Assembly (NCBI RefSeq): GCF_013044135.1 | Contig: NZ_JABEPP010000001.1 | Coordinates: 992,001 to 1,056,000 of the forward strand | Source of the DNA: Enterovirga aerilata | Lineage (GTDB): Bacteria > Pseudomonadota > Alphaproteobacteria > Rhizobiales > Beijerinckiaceae | DNA length: 64,000 nt | Direction: 5' to 3' | In this document: piece by piece, positions 46,831-54,614 of the stretch | Numbering within the stretch: the first letter of the stretch is position 1 | Layout: every line of letters starts with the position of its first letter | Made by a program: the position numbers and the translations under genes | The notes under the pieces: generated by a model | What the model was told of the DNA's origin: nothing | Database searches by the model: none | Seen by the model: the letters and a program-made list of their open reading frames with translations, nothing else

Positions 46831-47525
46831 AGGTAGAGGTGGCGCACGGCGTCGTTGGCGAGGAGCTCGGCGGCGACGCCCGAGGCCACGACCCGTCCTT
46901 TCACCAGGAGGACGCCGCGATGGGCGATCGAGAGCGCGGTTTCCGCGTTCTGCTCGATCAGCAGCACCGTGGTGCCGCGCCGGTTGATCTCCGCGACCGT
47001 GTCGAAATACTCGTCGATGAGCTTCGGCGACAGGCCGAGCGAGGGCTCGTCCATGACGACGAGCCGCGGTGCGCCGACGAGGGCGCGGGCAAGCGCCACC
47101 ATGGCCTGCTCCCCGCCCGAGAGCGTGCCCGCGCGCTGGCCGATGCGGTCGCGCACGCGGGGGAAGAGCTCCAGCATCGCGCCGAGCCGCGTCTCGAAGT
47201 CGCCCTCGGCGCGCTGGGCCTCGAAGCCGAGGCGGATGTTGTCCCGCACGGAGATGTCGGCGAACAGGCGGCGGCCCTCGGGCACGAAGCCGATGCCGAG
47301 CGCGCTCAGTTTCTCGGTCGGCGTCGAGGCGAGGTCGCGCCCCATGATCTCGATCCGCCCGCCCGCCAGCGGGAGAAGGCCCGACAGGGCCCGGAAGGTC
47401 GTGGTCTTGCCGGCGCCGTTCGGCCCGAGGATGCAGACCAGCTCTCCCGCGGCGACCTCGAACGAGACGCCGCGCAGCATCGCGACGACGCCGTAGTTCG
47501 TGTCGACGTTCTCAACCTTGAGCAT
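46827..47525 (-). CDS. livF: Branched-chain amino acid-type ABC ATPase (LivF)
   Basis: 232 residues with Walker A GPNGAGKTTTFRAL, Q-loop/PEGRRLF typical of LivF (FVPEGRRLFADISVRDN), signature LSGGEQAMVALARAL, Walker B LVVMDEPSLGLSP and the LivF-specific LLIEQNAETAL. With LivG, LivM, LivH and the binding protein LivJ it forms a HAAT-family importer of amino acids or related compounds. It overlaps livG by 14 bp and argE by 4 bp. Confidence 0.95.
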   Translation of the reverse strand: MLKVENVDTNYGVVAMLRGVSFEVAAGELVCILGPNGAGKTTTFRALSGLLPLAGGRIEIMGRDLASTPTEKLSALGIGFVPEGRRLFADISVRDNIRLGFEAQRAEGDFETRLGAMLELFPRVRDRIGQRAGTLSGGEQAMVALARALVGAPRLVVMDEPSLGLSPKLIDEYFDTVAEINRRGTTVLLIEQNAETALSIAHRGVLLVKGRVVASGVAAELLANDAVRHLYL

Positions 47526-48309
47526 GGCTGGCCCCTCTGCGGCCGAGATAGGCCTCCTGCACGCGCGGGATCAGGCGCACCTCCTCGAACGGCCCGTCCG
47601 CGAGCTTCTGCCCGTAATCCAGGACGATCACGCGGTGCGGCAGGGCCGCGACGAGGCGCATGTCGTGCTCGATGATCATCAGGGACAGGTCCGGCCGCGC
47701 GGCGCAGACCGCACGGATGTCGTCCATCAGCGCGTCGGTGTCCGCATCGTCCATGCCGGAGGAGGGCTCGTCCAGCAGCAGGACCTTCGGGTCGCTGGCG
47801 AGCGCGCGCGCGATCTCGAGGCGGCGGCGGTCCGCCTGGGGCAGCTCGGCCGCCGCCCGGTGACGCTGGTCGTAGAGCCCGCGCGAGACGGCCTTGAGCA
47901 GGCCCTCGGCGTGGGCGGCGGCCTCGGCGAGCTCCGCCTCGGCACGGCGGCGCCGGAAGATCGCGTCCAGGACGCCGGAGCGGGTGTGGATGTGCCGGCC
48001 GATGATGACGTTGTCGAGAACGGAGAGGTCGCCGAAGAGCCGGCTCGACTGGAAGGTCCGGGCGATGCCGCGCTTGACGATCTGGTGCGGCGCGACGCCG
48101 TTGATCCGGCGGCCCTCCAGCCGGACCTCGCCGGAGGAGGGGACATAGATCCCGCTGATGATGTTGAGGAGCGTCGATTTTCCGGCCCCGTTCGGACCGA
48201 TGATGCCGAGGATCTCTCCCCGCTTCAGGTGGAAGTCCACCTCGGCCATGGCCACGAGCCCGCCGAAGCGCTGGGTCAGGCTCTCGCCTTCGAGGACGAT
48301 CGGGGCCAA
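47512..48309 (-). CDS. livG: Branched-chain amino acid-type ABC ATPase (LivG)
   Basis: 265 residues with Walker A GPNGAGKSTLLNII, Q-loop ARTFQSSRLFGDLSVLDNV, Walker B VLLLDEPSSGMDDAD and H-loop IIEHDM. The ABC signature reads ELPQADRRRLEIARAL, where most LivG proteins have a LxYGxQRRLEIAR form; the serine and glycines that contact ATP are therefore altered, while the RRLEIARAL half is intact. Usually one degenerate site is tolerated in a heterodimer with LivF. It lies 3 bp from livM. Confidence 0.93.
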   Translation of the reverse strand: MAPIVLEGESLTQRFGGLVAMAEVDFHLKRGEILGIIGPNGAGKSTLLNIISGIYVPSSGEVRLEGRRINGVAPHQIVKRGIARTFQSSRLFGDLSVLDNVIIGRHIHTRSGVLDAIFRRRRAEAELAEAAAHAEGLLKAVSRGLYDQRHRAAAELPQADRRRLEIARALASDPKVLLLDEPSSGMDDADTDALMDDIRAVCAARPDLSLMIIEHDMRLVAALPHRVIVLDYGQKLADGPFEEVRLIPRVQEAYLGRRGASHAQG

Positions 48310-48311
48310 GG

Positions 48312-49484
48312 TCAGCCTCCGTACCGGCGCAGGCGCTGCGGGAAGATCCCCTGCGGCCTGATCATCAGGAAGGCGATCACGGTCACGCCGAAGAACAGGA
48401 TGCGGTAGTCGGAGAAGGCGCGCAGCTTCTCGGGCAGCAGGGTCAGCAGGACCGCGCCGACGATCACGCCCAGGATGTTGTCCATCCCGCCGGCGATCAC
48501 CATCGTCATGATGGTCACCGATACGAGGAAGGTGAAATTGTCGGGCGAGATGAACCCGACATAGAAGGCGTAGACCGTCCCGGCGAAGCCCGCCAGGAAC
48601 GCGTCAACCGCGAAGGCGAGCACCTTGTACCAGGTGGTGTTGATGCCCTGGCAGCGGGCGGCGAGCTCGTCCGCCCGGAGCGCGTTCCAGGCGAGGCCGA
48701 CGCGCGAATCGTGCAGCCGGCCCGCGAACACGATCGCGATCAGGACCAGGACGGCGGACAGGTAGTAGAAATTGGCCTGCGACGGCAGCTCGTATCCGAG
48801 CACGGCGAGCGGCGAGGCGAAGGAATGGCCGAAGAGCTCCGGGGCCGGGATGCCGACGAGCCCGTTCGGGCCGCCGGTGACCTCGAGGTTGTTGAGGAGC
48901 TGGTGGATGACCACCCCGAACGCGATGGTGACGAGCGCCAGGTAGCTGTCCTTCGTGCGCATCGAAGGAAGGCCGAGCAGGAACCCGAAGATCGTGGCGA
49001 CGACGGCGGCGGCAGGCAGCGCGAGCCAGAAGCTGACCTCGAAATTCAGCGCCAGGAGGGCCGACGCATAGGCGCCGATGCCGTAGGAGGCGCCGGTCGC
49101 GAAGTTCGGGATGTTGGCGCTGCCGAGCTGGAAATTCAGCGCCAGCGCGAGCACCGCGTAGAGCTGCGCGATCACGCATAGATGAAGGGCGTAGCTGCTC
49201 TTCTCGAGCACGAAGGGAAAGACGAGCGCGATCGCGATGCCGAGGAGGGTCGCCGCCCTGCGGTGGCGGGCGAAGGCTTCGGCGATGCGCGCCTCGAGGG
49301 CCGGACGCCGCTCCAGGGCGACGAGCACGGCCCCGAAGGCGGCCAGCAGGACGAGCACCCAGCGCCAGTCCTCCGCGAGGAGGAACTCGCGGAGGGCGGC
49401 GGCGCCCACGATCTCGACGAGGGCGACGATGAGAAGCCCGCCGAGCGGACGGGCAGGGGGCGGGGCGGACGCGTGGGCCATCAC
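48312..49484 (-). CDS. livM: Branched-chain amino acid-type ABC permease (LivM)
   Basis: 390 residues with about ten membrane helices. The family block is ALALNFQLGSANIPNFATGASYGIGAYASALLAL, followed by LGLPSMRTKDSYLALVTIAFGVVIHQLLNN and the coupling segment RVGLAWNALRADELAARCQGINTTWYKVLAFAVDAFLAGFAG. The N-terminal about 90 residues add extra helices (RPLGGLLIVALVEIVGAAAL), longer than in E. coli. It overlaps livH by 4 bp. Confidence 0.95.
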   Translation of the reverse strand: MMAHASAPPPARPLGGLLIVALVEIVGAAALREFLLAEDWRWVLVLLAAFGAVLVALERRPALEARIAEAFARHRRAATLLGIAIALVFPFVLEKSSYALHLCVIAQLYAVLALALNFQLGSANIPNFATGASYGIGAYASALLALNFEVSFWLALPAAAVVATIFGFLLGLPSMRTKDSYLALVTIAFGVVIHQLLNNLEVTGGPNGLVGIPAPELFGHSFASPLAVLGYELPSQANFYYLSAVLVLIAIVFAGRLHDSRVGLAWNALRADELAARCQGINTTWYKVLAFAVDAFLAGFAGTVYAFYVGFISPDNFTFLVSVTIMTMVIAGGMDNILGVIVGAVLLTLLPEKLRAFSDYRILFFGVTVIAFLMIRPQGIFPQRLRRYGG

Positions 49485-50398
49485 ACCTTCTCGGTGACGG
49501 TGCGGCCGAGGAGGCCCGCAGGCTTGAAGACGAGCACGCCGATCACGAGCAGGAAGACGAAGACGAGGCGATAGGAGGCTCCGTTCGGGACCGTCGCCTG
49601 CACGAGCGTGTCGAGCCCTGAGATGAGGAGGCTGCCGATGATCGCCCCGGGCATCGAGCCGAGCCCGCCGACCACCGCGGCCGAGAAGCCGATCAGCCCG
49701 ATATCGATCGAGAAGTCGAACCGCACCATGCCGGCATAGGAGGAGAAGAAGAGGCCGCCGATCGCGCCGATGGCGGAGGCGATGAAGAACGTCGCCCGGA
49801 AGACCCGGCCGGGGTTGATCGCCATGAGGCGCGCGGCGTCGCGGTCGAGCGAGACGGCGCGGATGTGGAGCCCGAGCCGGGTCCGGTTGAGCATCAGGAA
49901 CAGGAGGGAGACCGCCACGATCGCGACCAGGATGGCGGTGGCGTTGAAGGCCGGGACGCGGAAGCCGAAGAGCATCGCGTCGCCGGTGACGAGGCGCGGA
50001 AAGGCGTGCGGGTTGCTGCCGTTCGGGAAGAGGTGCCTGATCAGCTCGCGCAGCACGATGCCGAGCGCCACGGTCGCGACGAGGGCCATCATGGCCGGGG
50101 CGGTCCGGAAGCGCTGGATGATGAGGATGTCGAGCAGGACCCCGAGCAGGCCCGTGAGGGCGATCGCCACGATCGCGAAGGCGACCATGGCGGCCGGGGA
50201 CGAGATGCCGCCTGCGCCCGCCCCCAGCGCCTGCACGAGGCCGAGCGCCAGGAAGGGCGACATCAGCGACACGTCGCCGTGCGAGAAGTGAATGATGTTC
50301 AGCACGCCGAAGAGAAGGCTGAACCCGACCGCGACCAGGGCATAGATGCTGCCGAGGGTAAGCCAGTTGAGTATCTGTTGGGCGACGAGGTCCGTCAT
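49481..50398 (-). CDS. livH: Branched-chain amino acid-type ABC permease (LivH)
   Basis: 305 residues from ATG 50398 (GAGGAC upstream). Family marks are ILNWLTLGSIYALVAVGFSLLFGVLNIIHFSHGDV, LLGVLLDILIIQRFRTAP, the coupling loop RAVSLDRDAARLMAINPGRVFRATFFIASAIGAIGGLF and GLGSMPGAIIGSLLISGLDTL. It is the first gene of the minus-strand liv-argE run. The frame stays open upstream, but the real N-terminus is set by the conserved MTDLVAQQILNWLTLGS. Confidence 0.95.
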   Translation of the reverse strand: MTDLVAQQILNWLTLGSIYALVAVGFSLLFGVLNIIHFSHGDVSLMSPFLALGLVQALGAGAGGISSPAAMVAFAIVAIALTGLLGVLLDILIIQRFRTAPAMMALVATVALGIVLRELIRHLFPNGSNPHAFPRLVTGDAMLFGFRVPAFNATAILVAIVAVSLLFLMLNRTRLGLHIRAVSLDRDAARLMAINPGRVFRATFFIASAIGAIGGLFFSSYAGMVRFDFSIDIGLIGFSAAVVGGLGSMPGAIIGSLLISGLDTLVQATVPNGASYRLVFVFLLVIGVLVFKPAGLLGRTVTEKV

Positions 50399-50482
50399 CG
50401 CATGTCCTCGCCCGTGCTCCCTGATGCCTCTATGACACCGGCGACGGAATGCATGAAGCGGCGCAGAGGGGAGATTCGTATT

Positions 50483-50567
50483 TTCCGAAAGGCTGGGTCG
50501 GGCCTTCCGAAGCTGCGCCGGGCCCGCCGTCGTCCTGGTTCCGAAAAGTCGACGAAACGCTTTCGAA
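50483..50567. promoter_or_regulatory. Four TT(C/T)CGAA repeats between livH and livJ
   Basis: In the divergent 282-bp gap TTCCGAA occurs at 50483-50489, 50505-50511 and 50539-50545, and TTTCGAA at 50561-50567. The first and second, and the third and fourth, are each 22 bp apart, about two helical turns. TTTCGAA recurs in the palindrome upstream of the flavoprotein gene. This looks like a tandem operator for a regulator controlling both strands of the Liv cluster, the LysR protein at 41980 being the obvious candidate. Confidence 0.55.
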
Positions 50568-50680
50568 TATCCAATTTGCCGAGCCCGGTGCATTATGCCG
50601 CTCTTCTGAGCTGGGCGGACGAGGTCGCCTACCCGGTGCCGGACGGGCGCCCGGAACCCACTGTCTTCGGGAGATTGAGC

Positions 50681-51796
50681 ATGTCAGATTCCCTTTCGCG
50701 CCGGCACGTTCTCCTGTCCGCGCTGGCTGGCCTCGCGCTCTCCGTCTCGGCGGCCCGGGCGCAGGAGACGATCAAGATCGGCTTCATCGGGCCGCTGTCG
50801 GGCGGCAACGCACAGCAGGGGCTCTCCGCCCGCAACGGCTTCCAGCTTGCCATCGACCAGGCGAACCGCGCCAACCTGCCGTTCAAGATCGAGCCGGTGA
50901 TCCTCGACGACGCGGCCAATCCCCAGACCGGTGTCTCCGCGGCCCTGAAGCTCACGAACGACCCGAAGGTGGTCGCGGCCACGGGGCACTGGAACAGCGG
51001 CGTCGCGCTCGCGACGATCCCGGTCTTCAGCCGCGCGAACGTGCCGTTCGTGATCTGGGGTGCGATCAGCCCGAAGGTGACGGAGAAGAACAACCCGATG
51101 ATCTCGCGGGTGGTGACGACGCTCGTGAACACCAACGCGCCGCTCGCCGCCTGGGCGGCGGCGAATGTCGGCAAGCGGATCGCCATCGTCTCCGACACGA
51201 GCGATTACGGGGCGGCCAACGTCCAGGCCTTCGAGCGCTTCTTCAAGGAAGCCGGGGGCACGATCGTCGCGACCGAATCCGCGCCGGTCGGCACGACCGA
51301 TTTCCGCGCGATCCTGACCAAGATCTCGTCGAGCAATCCGGACGCGATCTATTTCGGCGGCGTGGTGACCGAAGCCGGTCTCGTGCGCAAGCAGATGGTC
51401 GAGCTCGGCCTGAAGCAGCCGATGATCGGCGTCGACGGCTTCCACGATCCCGAATTCATCAAGATCGCCGGCGCGGCCGCCGAGGGCACGATCTCCGGTA
51501 TCGCCAAGGAGAAGGGCAATCCGAAGCTCGACCAGCTCGTCAAGGATTACGAAGCCGCCAAGTTCGCCGAGCCGATGGGGACGTACACGAAGAACGCCTA
51601 TGATGCCGCGAACATCATCATCGCGGCGATCCAGAAGGCGGGCACGAAGGACAAGGCCGCCATCGCCAAGGCGATCCGTGCCACCGAGCACGACGGCGCC
51701 ATGGGCCACACGAGCTTCGACGAGAACGGGCAGACGAAGCTGCCGGTCGAGCTCGAACTCCGCGAGGTCAGGAACGGCGCCTGGGTGACGCGCTGA
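50681..51796 (+). CDS. Branched-chain amino acid-type substrate-binding protein (LivJ/K family)
   Basis: 371 residues. The signal peptide MSDSLSRRHVLLSALAGLALSVSAARAQ contains a twin arginine (RRHVLL) and may use Tat. The mature part is a type I periplasmic binding protein: TIKIGFIGPLSGGNAQQGLSARNGFQLAIDQAN, ATGHWNSGVALATIPVFSRANVPFVIW, DTSDYGAANVQAFERFFKEAGGT, AILTKISSSNPDAIYFGG and MGTYTKNAYDAANIIIAAI. It is divergent from livH and supplies the LivFGMH importer. The start ATG 50681 has GGGAG upstream. The ligand is unknown and may be an acylated amino acid given the cluster. Confidence 0.93.
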   Translation: MSDSLSRRHVLLSALAGLALSVSAARAQETIKIGFIGPLSGGNAQQGLSARNGFQLAIDQANRANLPFKIEPVILDDAANPQTGVSAALKLTNDPKVVAATGHWNSGVALATIPVFSRANVPFVIWGAISPKVTEKNNPMISRVVTTLVNTNAPLAAWAAANVGKRIAIVSDTSDYGAANVQAFERFFKEAGGTIVATESAPVGTTDFRAILTKISSSNPDAIYFGGVVTEAGLVRKQMVELGLKQPMIGVDGFHDPEFIKIAGAAAEGTISGIAKEKGNPKLDQLVKDYEAAKFAEPMGTYTKNAYDAANIIIAAIQKAGTKDKAAIAKAIRATEHDGAMGHTSFDENGQTKLPVELELREVRNGAWVTR

Positions 51797-51974
51797 GACC
51801 GAGCGGCCGCCAGGCACGCATTCGGCACCCGGACGATGCCCGATCGTCCGGGGAGCTGCCGCCGAGATCGAACCGATCCGGCTGTCCCACGCCGACCGCG
51901 CGCATAGGGTCGACCCGCACGGTTGCGGGGTCGGCTCCGACTTCCGGGTCGGGGAACGATCAGCAGGCGGTCCG

Positions 51975-52763
51975 CTACGGACGTGAGCGTGCGATCGCGG
52001 CACAGATCGCATCGAGGCCGTCGGTCAATGCGGCCGGGCCTGGCTGCAGGATGAGCGGGGACTTGATCTCGACGATGTTTCCGGCCCGCACGGCCGGGAT
52101 CGTGTCCCAGCCCGGTCTTGCGGAGATGCGGGCGGGCACGACCTTCTTGCCGCACCACGAGGCGAGGATGATGTCCGGCGCCGCGGCGATCACCCGCTCG
52201 GGATCGACGATGCGGTCGCGAGCGGAACCCTGCTGCCGCAGGTGAGGGAAAATGTCCTCGCCGCCCGCGATCTCGATCAGCTCCGACACCCAGCCGATCC
52301 CGCTGATCAGCGGATCGTCCCATTCCTCGAAATAGACGCGCGGACGCGCCCGGCCGAAGGGCAGCGTCCGCACGGCGTCGAGCCGATCCTCGTAGCTCCG
52401 CGCGAGCGCCTCCGCCTTCTCTCCCGCCCCGACAAGCGCGCCGAGAGTTCGGATCATGGCCAGGATGCCCGCAACATCGCGTTGATTGAAGGCATGGACG
52501 GCCACCCCGGCTCGGACGAGGTCGGCCACGATGGCGGCCTGAAGATCCGAGAAGGTCAGGACGAGGTCGGGCTCGAGCGCAAGGATCTTCGGAATGTCCG
52601 CGGACGTGAAGGCCGAGACGCGCGGCTTCTCCCGGCGAACCTGCGGCGGCCGCACCGCATAGCCGGACACGCCCACGATCCGGCTATCCTCGCCGAGGAG
52701 GTAGAGGGTCTCGACCGTCTCCTCGGTCAGGCAGACGATCCTCTCGGGCGGGAAGCGCCTCAC
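51975..52763 (-). CDS. Signal-less BtuF-like cobalamin-binding protein
   Basis: 262 residues of the type III binding-protein fold used by BtuF/FepB (COG0614): RIVCLTEETVETLYLLGEDSRIVGVSGYAVRPP, ILALEPDLVLTFSDLQAAIVADLVRAGVAV, then YFEEWDDPLISGIGWVSELIEIAGGEDIF and the C-terminal WDTIPAVRAGNIVEI. There is no signal peptide: conserved sequence starts within about ten residues of the GTG start at 52763, which overlaps the previous stop (GTGA). It is the last gene of the riboswitch-controlled uptake operon. It may work in the cytosol as a corrinoid or metal-chelate carrier; this is inference. Confidence 0.85.
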   Translation of the reverse strand: MRRFPPERIVCLTEETVETLYLLGEDSRIVGVSGYAVRPPQVRREKPRVSAFTSADIPKILALEPDLVLTFSDLQAAIVADLVRAGVAVHAFNQRDVAGILAMIRTLGALVGAGEKAEALARSYEDRLDAVRTLPFGRARPRVYFEEWDDPLISGIGWVSELIEIAGGEDIFPHLRQQGSARDRIVDPERVIAAAPDIILASWCGKKVVPARISARPGWDTIPAVRAGNIVEIKSPLILQPGPAALTDGLDAICAAIARSRP

Positions 52764-53515
52764 CCGCCGACTGCCCCATCGGCGGTCGTGCGATGCACGA
52801 TCCCCTCCGCGACCGGCCGGTCGGACAGAAGGTGATCCGACACGATCCGGTCGATGCCGTCGCGGGTCAGCCCGCCGTACCAGTGCCCGTCCGGATACAC
52901 GATCATCAGGGGCCCCAGATTGCAGGGATAGAGGCAGCTCGACCGGGCGCACATCGCCCGCCTGGGCCCGGCCGCGAGCGGCCGATGCTGCTTCATGCGG
53001 TTTCGCAGATGCTGGTAGAGCGGCTCCGCGCCGCGATGCAGACACCGGGCTCCGACGCAGAAGAAGATCTGGCGGCCGTGTTCGGGGATCTTCGACCAGC
53101 CGGGCTTGCCCAGGCTCGGCGGCGTCAGCGTGACCTCCGCGGCAGGCCGGCCGAGCACGTCCCGGATCGCGGCCGGCAGATCCAGCGCCGCCTCGATCGC
53201 CGGCGCCAGACGAACCGCGACCTGGGCGCCGCGATCGGCGCTCCATTGGCTGAGCGCACCGGCAAGCCAGGTGGCGTGTGTCGGGTCGGCCGGCACCATG
53301 CAGGTCACGACGATTGCTTCGCGGACGCCCTCCGCCGCGAGCGCGTCCAGCACGTCGGGCAGCGACGGGCCGGTCAGGTCGGCAAAAGCCCAGGCGACCC
53401 GTGTGCCTGGCGGCAGGGTCGGGGCGAGACGACCCGCCATTGCGGGAAGGCCCTGCGCCTTGTCGAACGAGGCGCGGCCGTAGAGCACGATGGCGGAAGC
53501 GGCGGGCTGGAGCAT
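52760..53515 (-). CDS. CbiX-like / [2Fe-2S] ferredoxin fusion
   Basis: 251 residues. Residues about 8-140 follow the CbiX/SirB chelatase half-domain (IVLYGRASFDKAQGLPAMAGRL, SLPDVLDALAAEGVREAIVVTCMVPADPTHATWL). The first active-site His, normally in a GHGS motif, is Arg here (YGRAS); the second His appears kept (PTHATWL). Residues about 145-215 are a thioredoxin-like [2Fe-2S] ferredoxin with cysteines in FFCVGARC and MCARSSCLYPCNLGP, ending YPDGHWYGG. Cobalt-chelating activity is doubtful; a redox or cobalt-handling role in corrinoid uptake fits the operon. The start ATG 53515 (GGTGAGG upstream) lies 10 bases after the permease stop. Confidence 0.82.
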   Translation of the reverse strand: MLQPAASAIVLYGRASFDKAQGLPAMAGRLAPTLPPGTRVAWAFADLTGPSLPDVLDALAAEGVREAIVVTCMVPADPTHATWLAGALSQWSADRGAQVAVRLAPAIEAALDLPAAIRDVLGRPAAEVTLTPPSLGKPGWSKIPEHGRQIFFCVGARCLHRGAEPLYQHLRNRMKQHRPLAAGPRRAMCARSSCLYPCNLGPLMIVYPDGHWYGGLTRDGIDRIVSDHLLSDRPVAEGIVHRTTADGAVGG

Positions 53516-53525
53516 CGGGGTCGCC

Positions 53526-54614
53526 TCACCGGCCGGCACGCCGGCGCATGAGCCACAGGAAGAAGGCGCCGCCGACTGAAGCCGTCATGACGCCGAGCGG
53601 GATTTCGCGCGGCGCGAACAGCGATCGCGCAAGGACGTCGACCCAAAGCAGGAAGATCGCCCCGAGCAGGGAGGCGAGCGGCAGGAGCCGGCGCAGGTCG
53701 CCGCCCACGACCATTCGGACGATGTGCGGCATGACGAGTCCGACGAACCCGATCCCGCCGCTGGCCGAGACGATGGCGCCGGTCACCAGCGAGGAGACGA
53801 CGAACATCTCGGCCCGGAGCCTAGCCGGATCGACGCCGAGGCTGCGGGCGGTGTCGTCGCCGAAGGCGAGGGCGTTCACCGAGGGCGCCCGCAGGCACAT
53901 CCACACGACGCCGGCCACGGTGATCGCCAGCGGCACCGGCACCGTCGCCCAGCGGGCAGCCGAGAGTCCGCCCATCATCCAGAAGAGCGCCGCCTCCGCG
54001 GCGCCGCGATCGATGGCCCCGAAGATGAGGAAGTTCGTCGCCGCATGGAGTATGAAGCCGATCGCGACGCCGGTCAGGATGAGCCGCTCGCTCGTCGGCG
54101 GACCGTCGCGACCGCGCGCGGCGCCGAACACGAGCGCCATGGCGCCGAGCGCGCCCAGAAATGCGGCGCCCGGCAGCGTCCAGGGGCCGGCGAAGGTGCC
54201 CGCGTAGAGGATCACGAGCACGGCCCCGAAGGCGGCTCCGGCCGACACTCCGAACAGATAGGGGTCGGCGAGGGGATTGCGGGTGAGGACCTGCAGCACG
54301 CCGCCGACGGCCGCGAGCCCCGCGCCGGCCGCCGCGCCGAGCAGCGCCCGGGGAAGGCGCAGTTCCCAGACGATGTTGCGCTCCGCGCGCGTCCAGGCCG
54401 GCTCCGCCGCCGGCGGAGCCATGCCGAGTTCCGCGCCGACAACGCTCCAGGTCGTCCCGAATGGGATCGACACGGCGCCGAGGCCGATCGCCGCGAGGGC
54501 GGAGAGGCAGAGCGCCGCGCCGAGCCCGAGGCAGCAGAGGACGAGCATCGGCTGCCGCCGAAGCGCGCTCATCCCGGAGCCGTTTGCGCCGAAGCGGCCG
54601 CGGGCCCGCGTCAC
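53526..54614 (-). CDS. FecCD-family ABC permease (cobalamin/siderophore type)
   Basis: 362 residues and about nine to ten membrane helices of the BtuC/FecCD/FhuB family: RNIVWELRLPRALLGAAAGAGLAAVGGVLQVLTRNPLADPYLFGVSAGAAFGAVL, GRDGPPTSERLILTGVAIGF, ALFWMMGGLSAARW and GGIGFVGLVMPHIVRMVVGGDLRRLLPLASLLGAIFLLWVDVLAR. It assembles with the FecE-type ATPase and the periplasmic binding protein to import a metal chelate. The start GTG 54614 overlaps the binding-protein stop (GTGA); ATG 54572 is the alternative. Riboswitch control makes a corrinoid the likely cargo. Confidence 0.92.
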   Translation of the reverse strand: MTRARGRFGANGSGMSALRRQPMLVLCCLGLGAALCLSALAAIGLGAVSIPFGTTWSVVGAELGMAPPAAEPAWTRAERNIVWELRLPRALLGAAAGAGLAAVGGVLQVLTRNPLADPYLFGVSAGAAFGAVLVILYAGTFAGPWTLPGAAFLGALGAMALVFGAARGRDGPPTSERLILTGVAIGFILHAATNFLIFGAIDRGAAEAALFWMMGGLSAARWATVPVPLAITVAGVVWMCLRAPSVNALAFGDDTARSLGVDPARLRAEMFVVSSLVTGAIVSASGGIGFVGLVMPHIVRMVVGGDLRRLLPLASLLGAIFLLWVDVLARSLFAPREIPLGVMTASVGGAFFLWLMRRRAGR

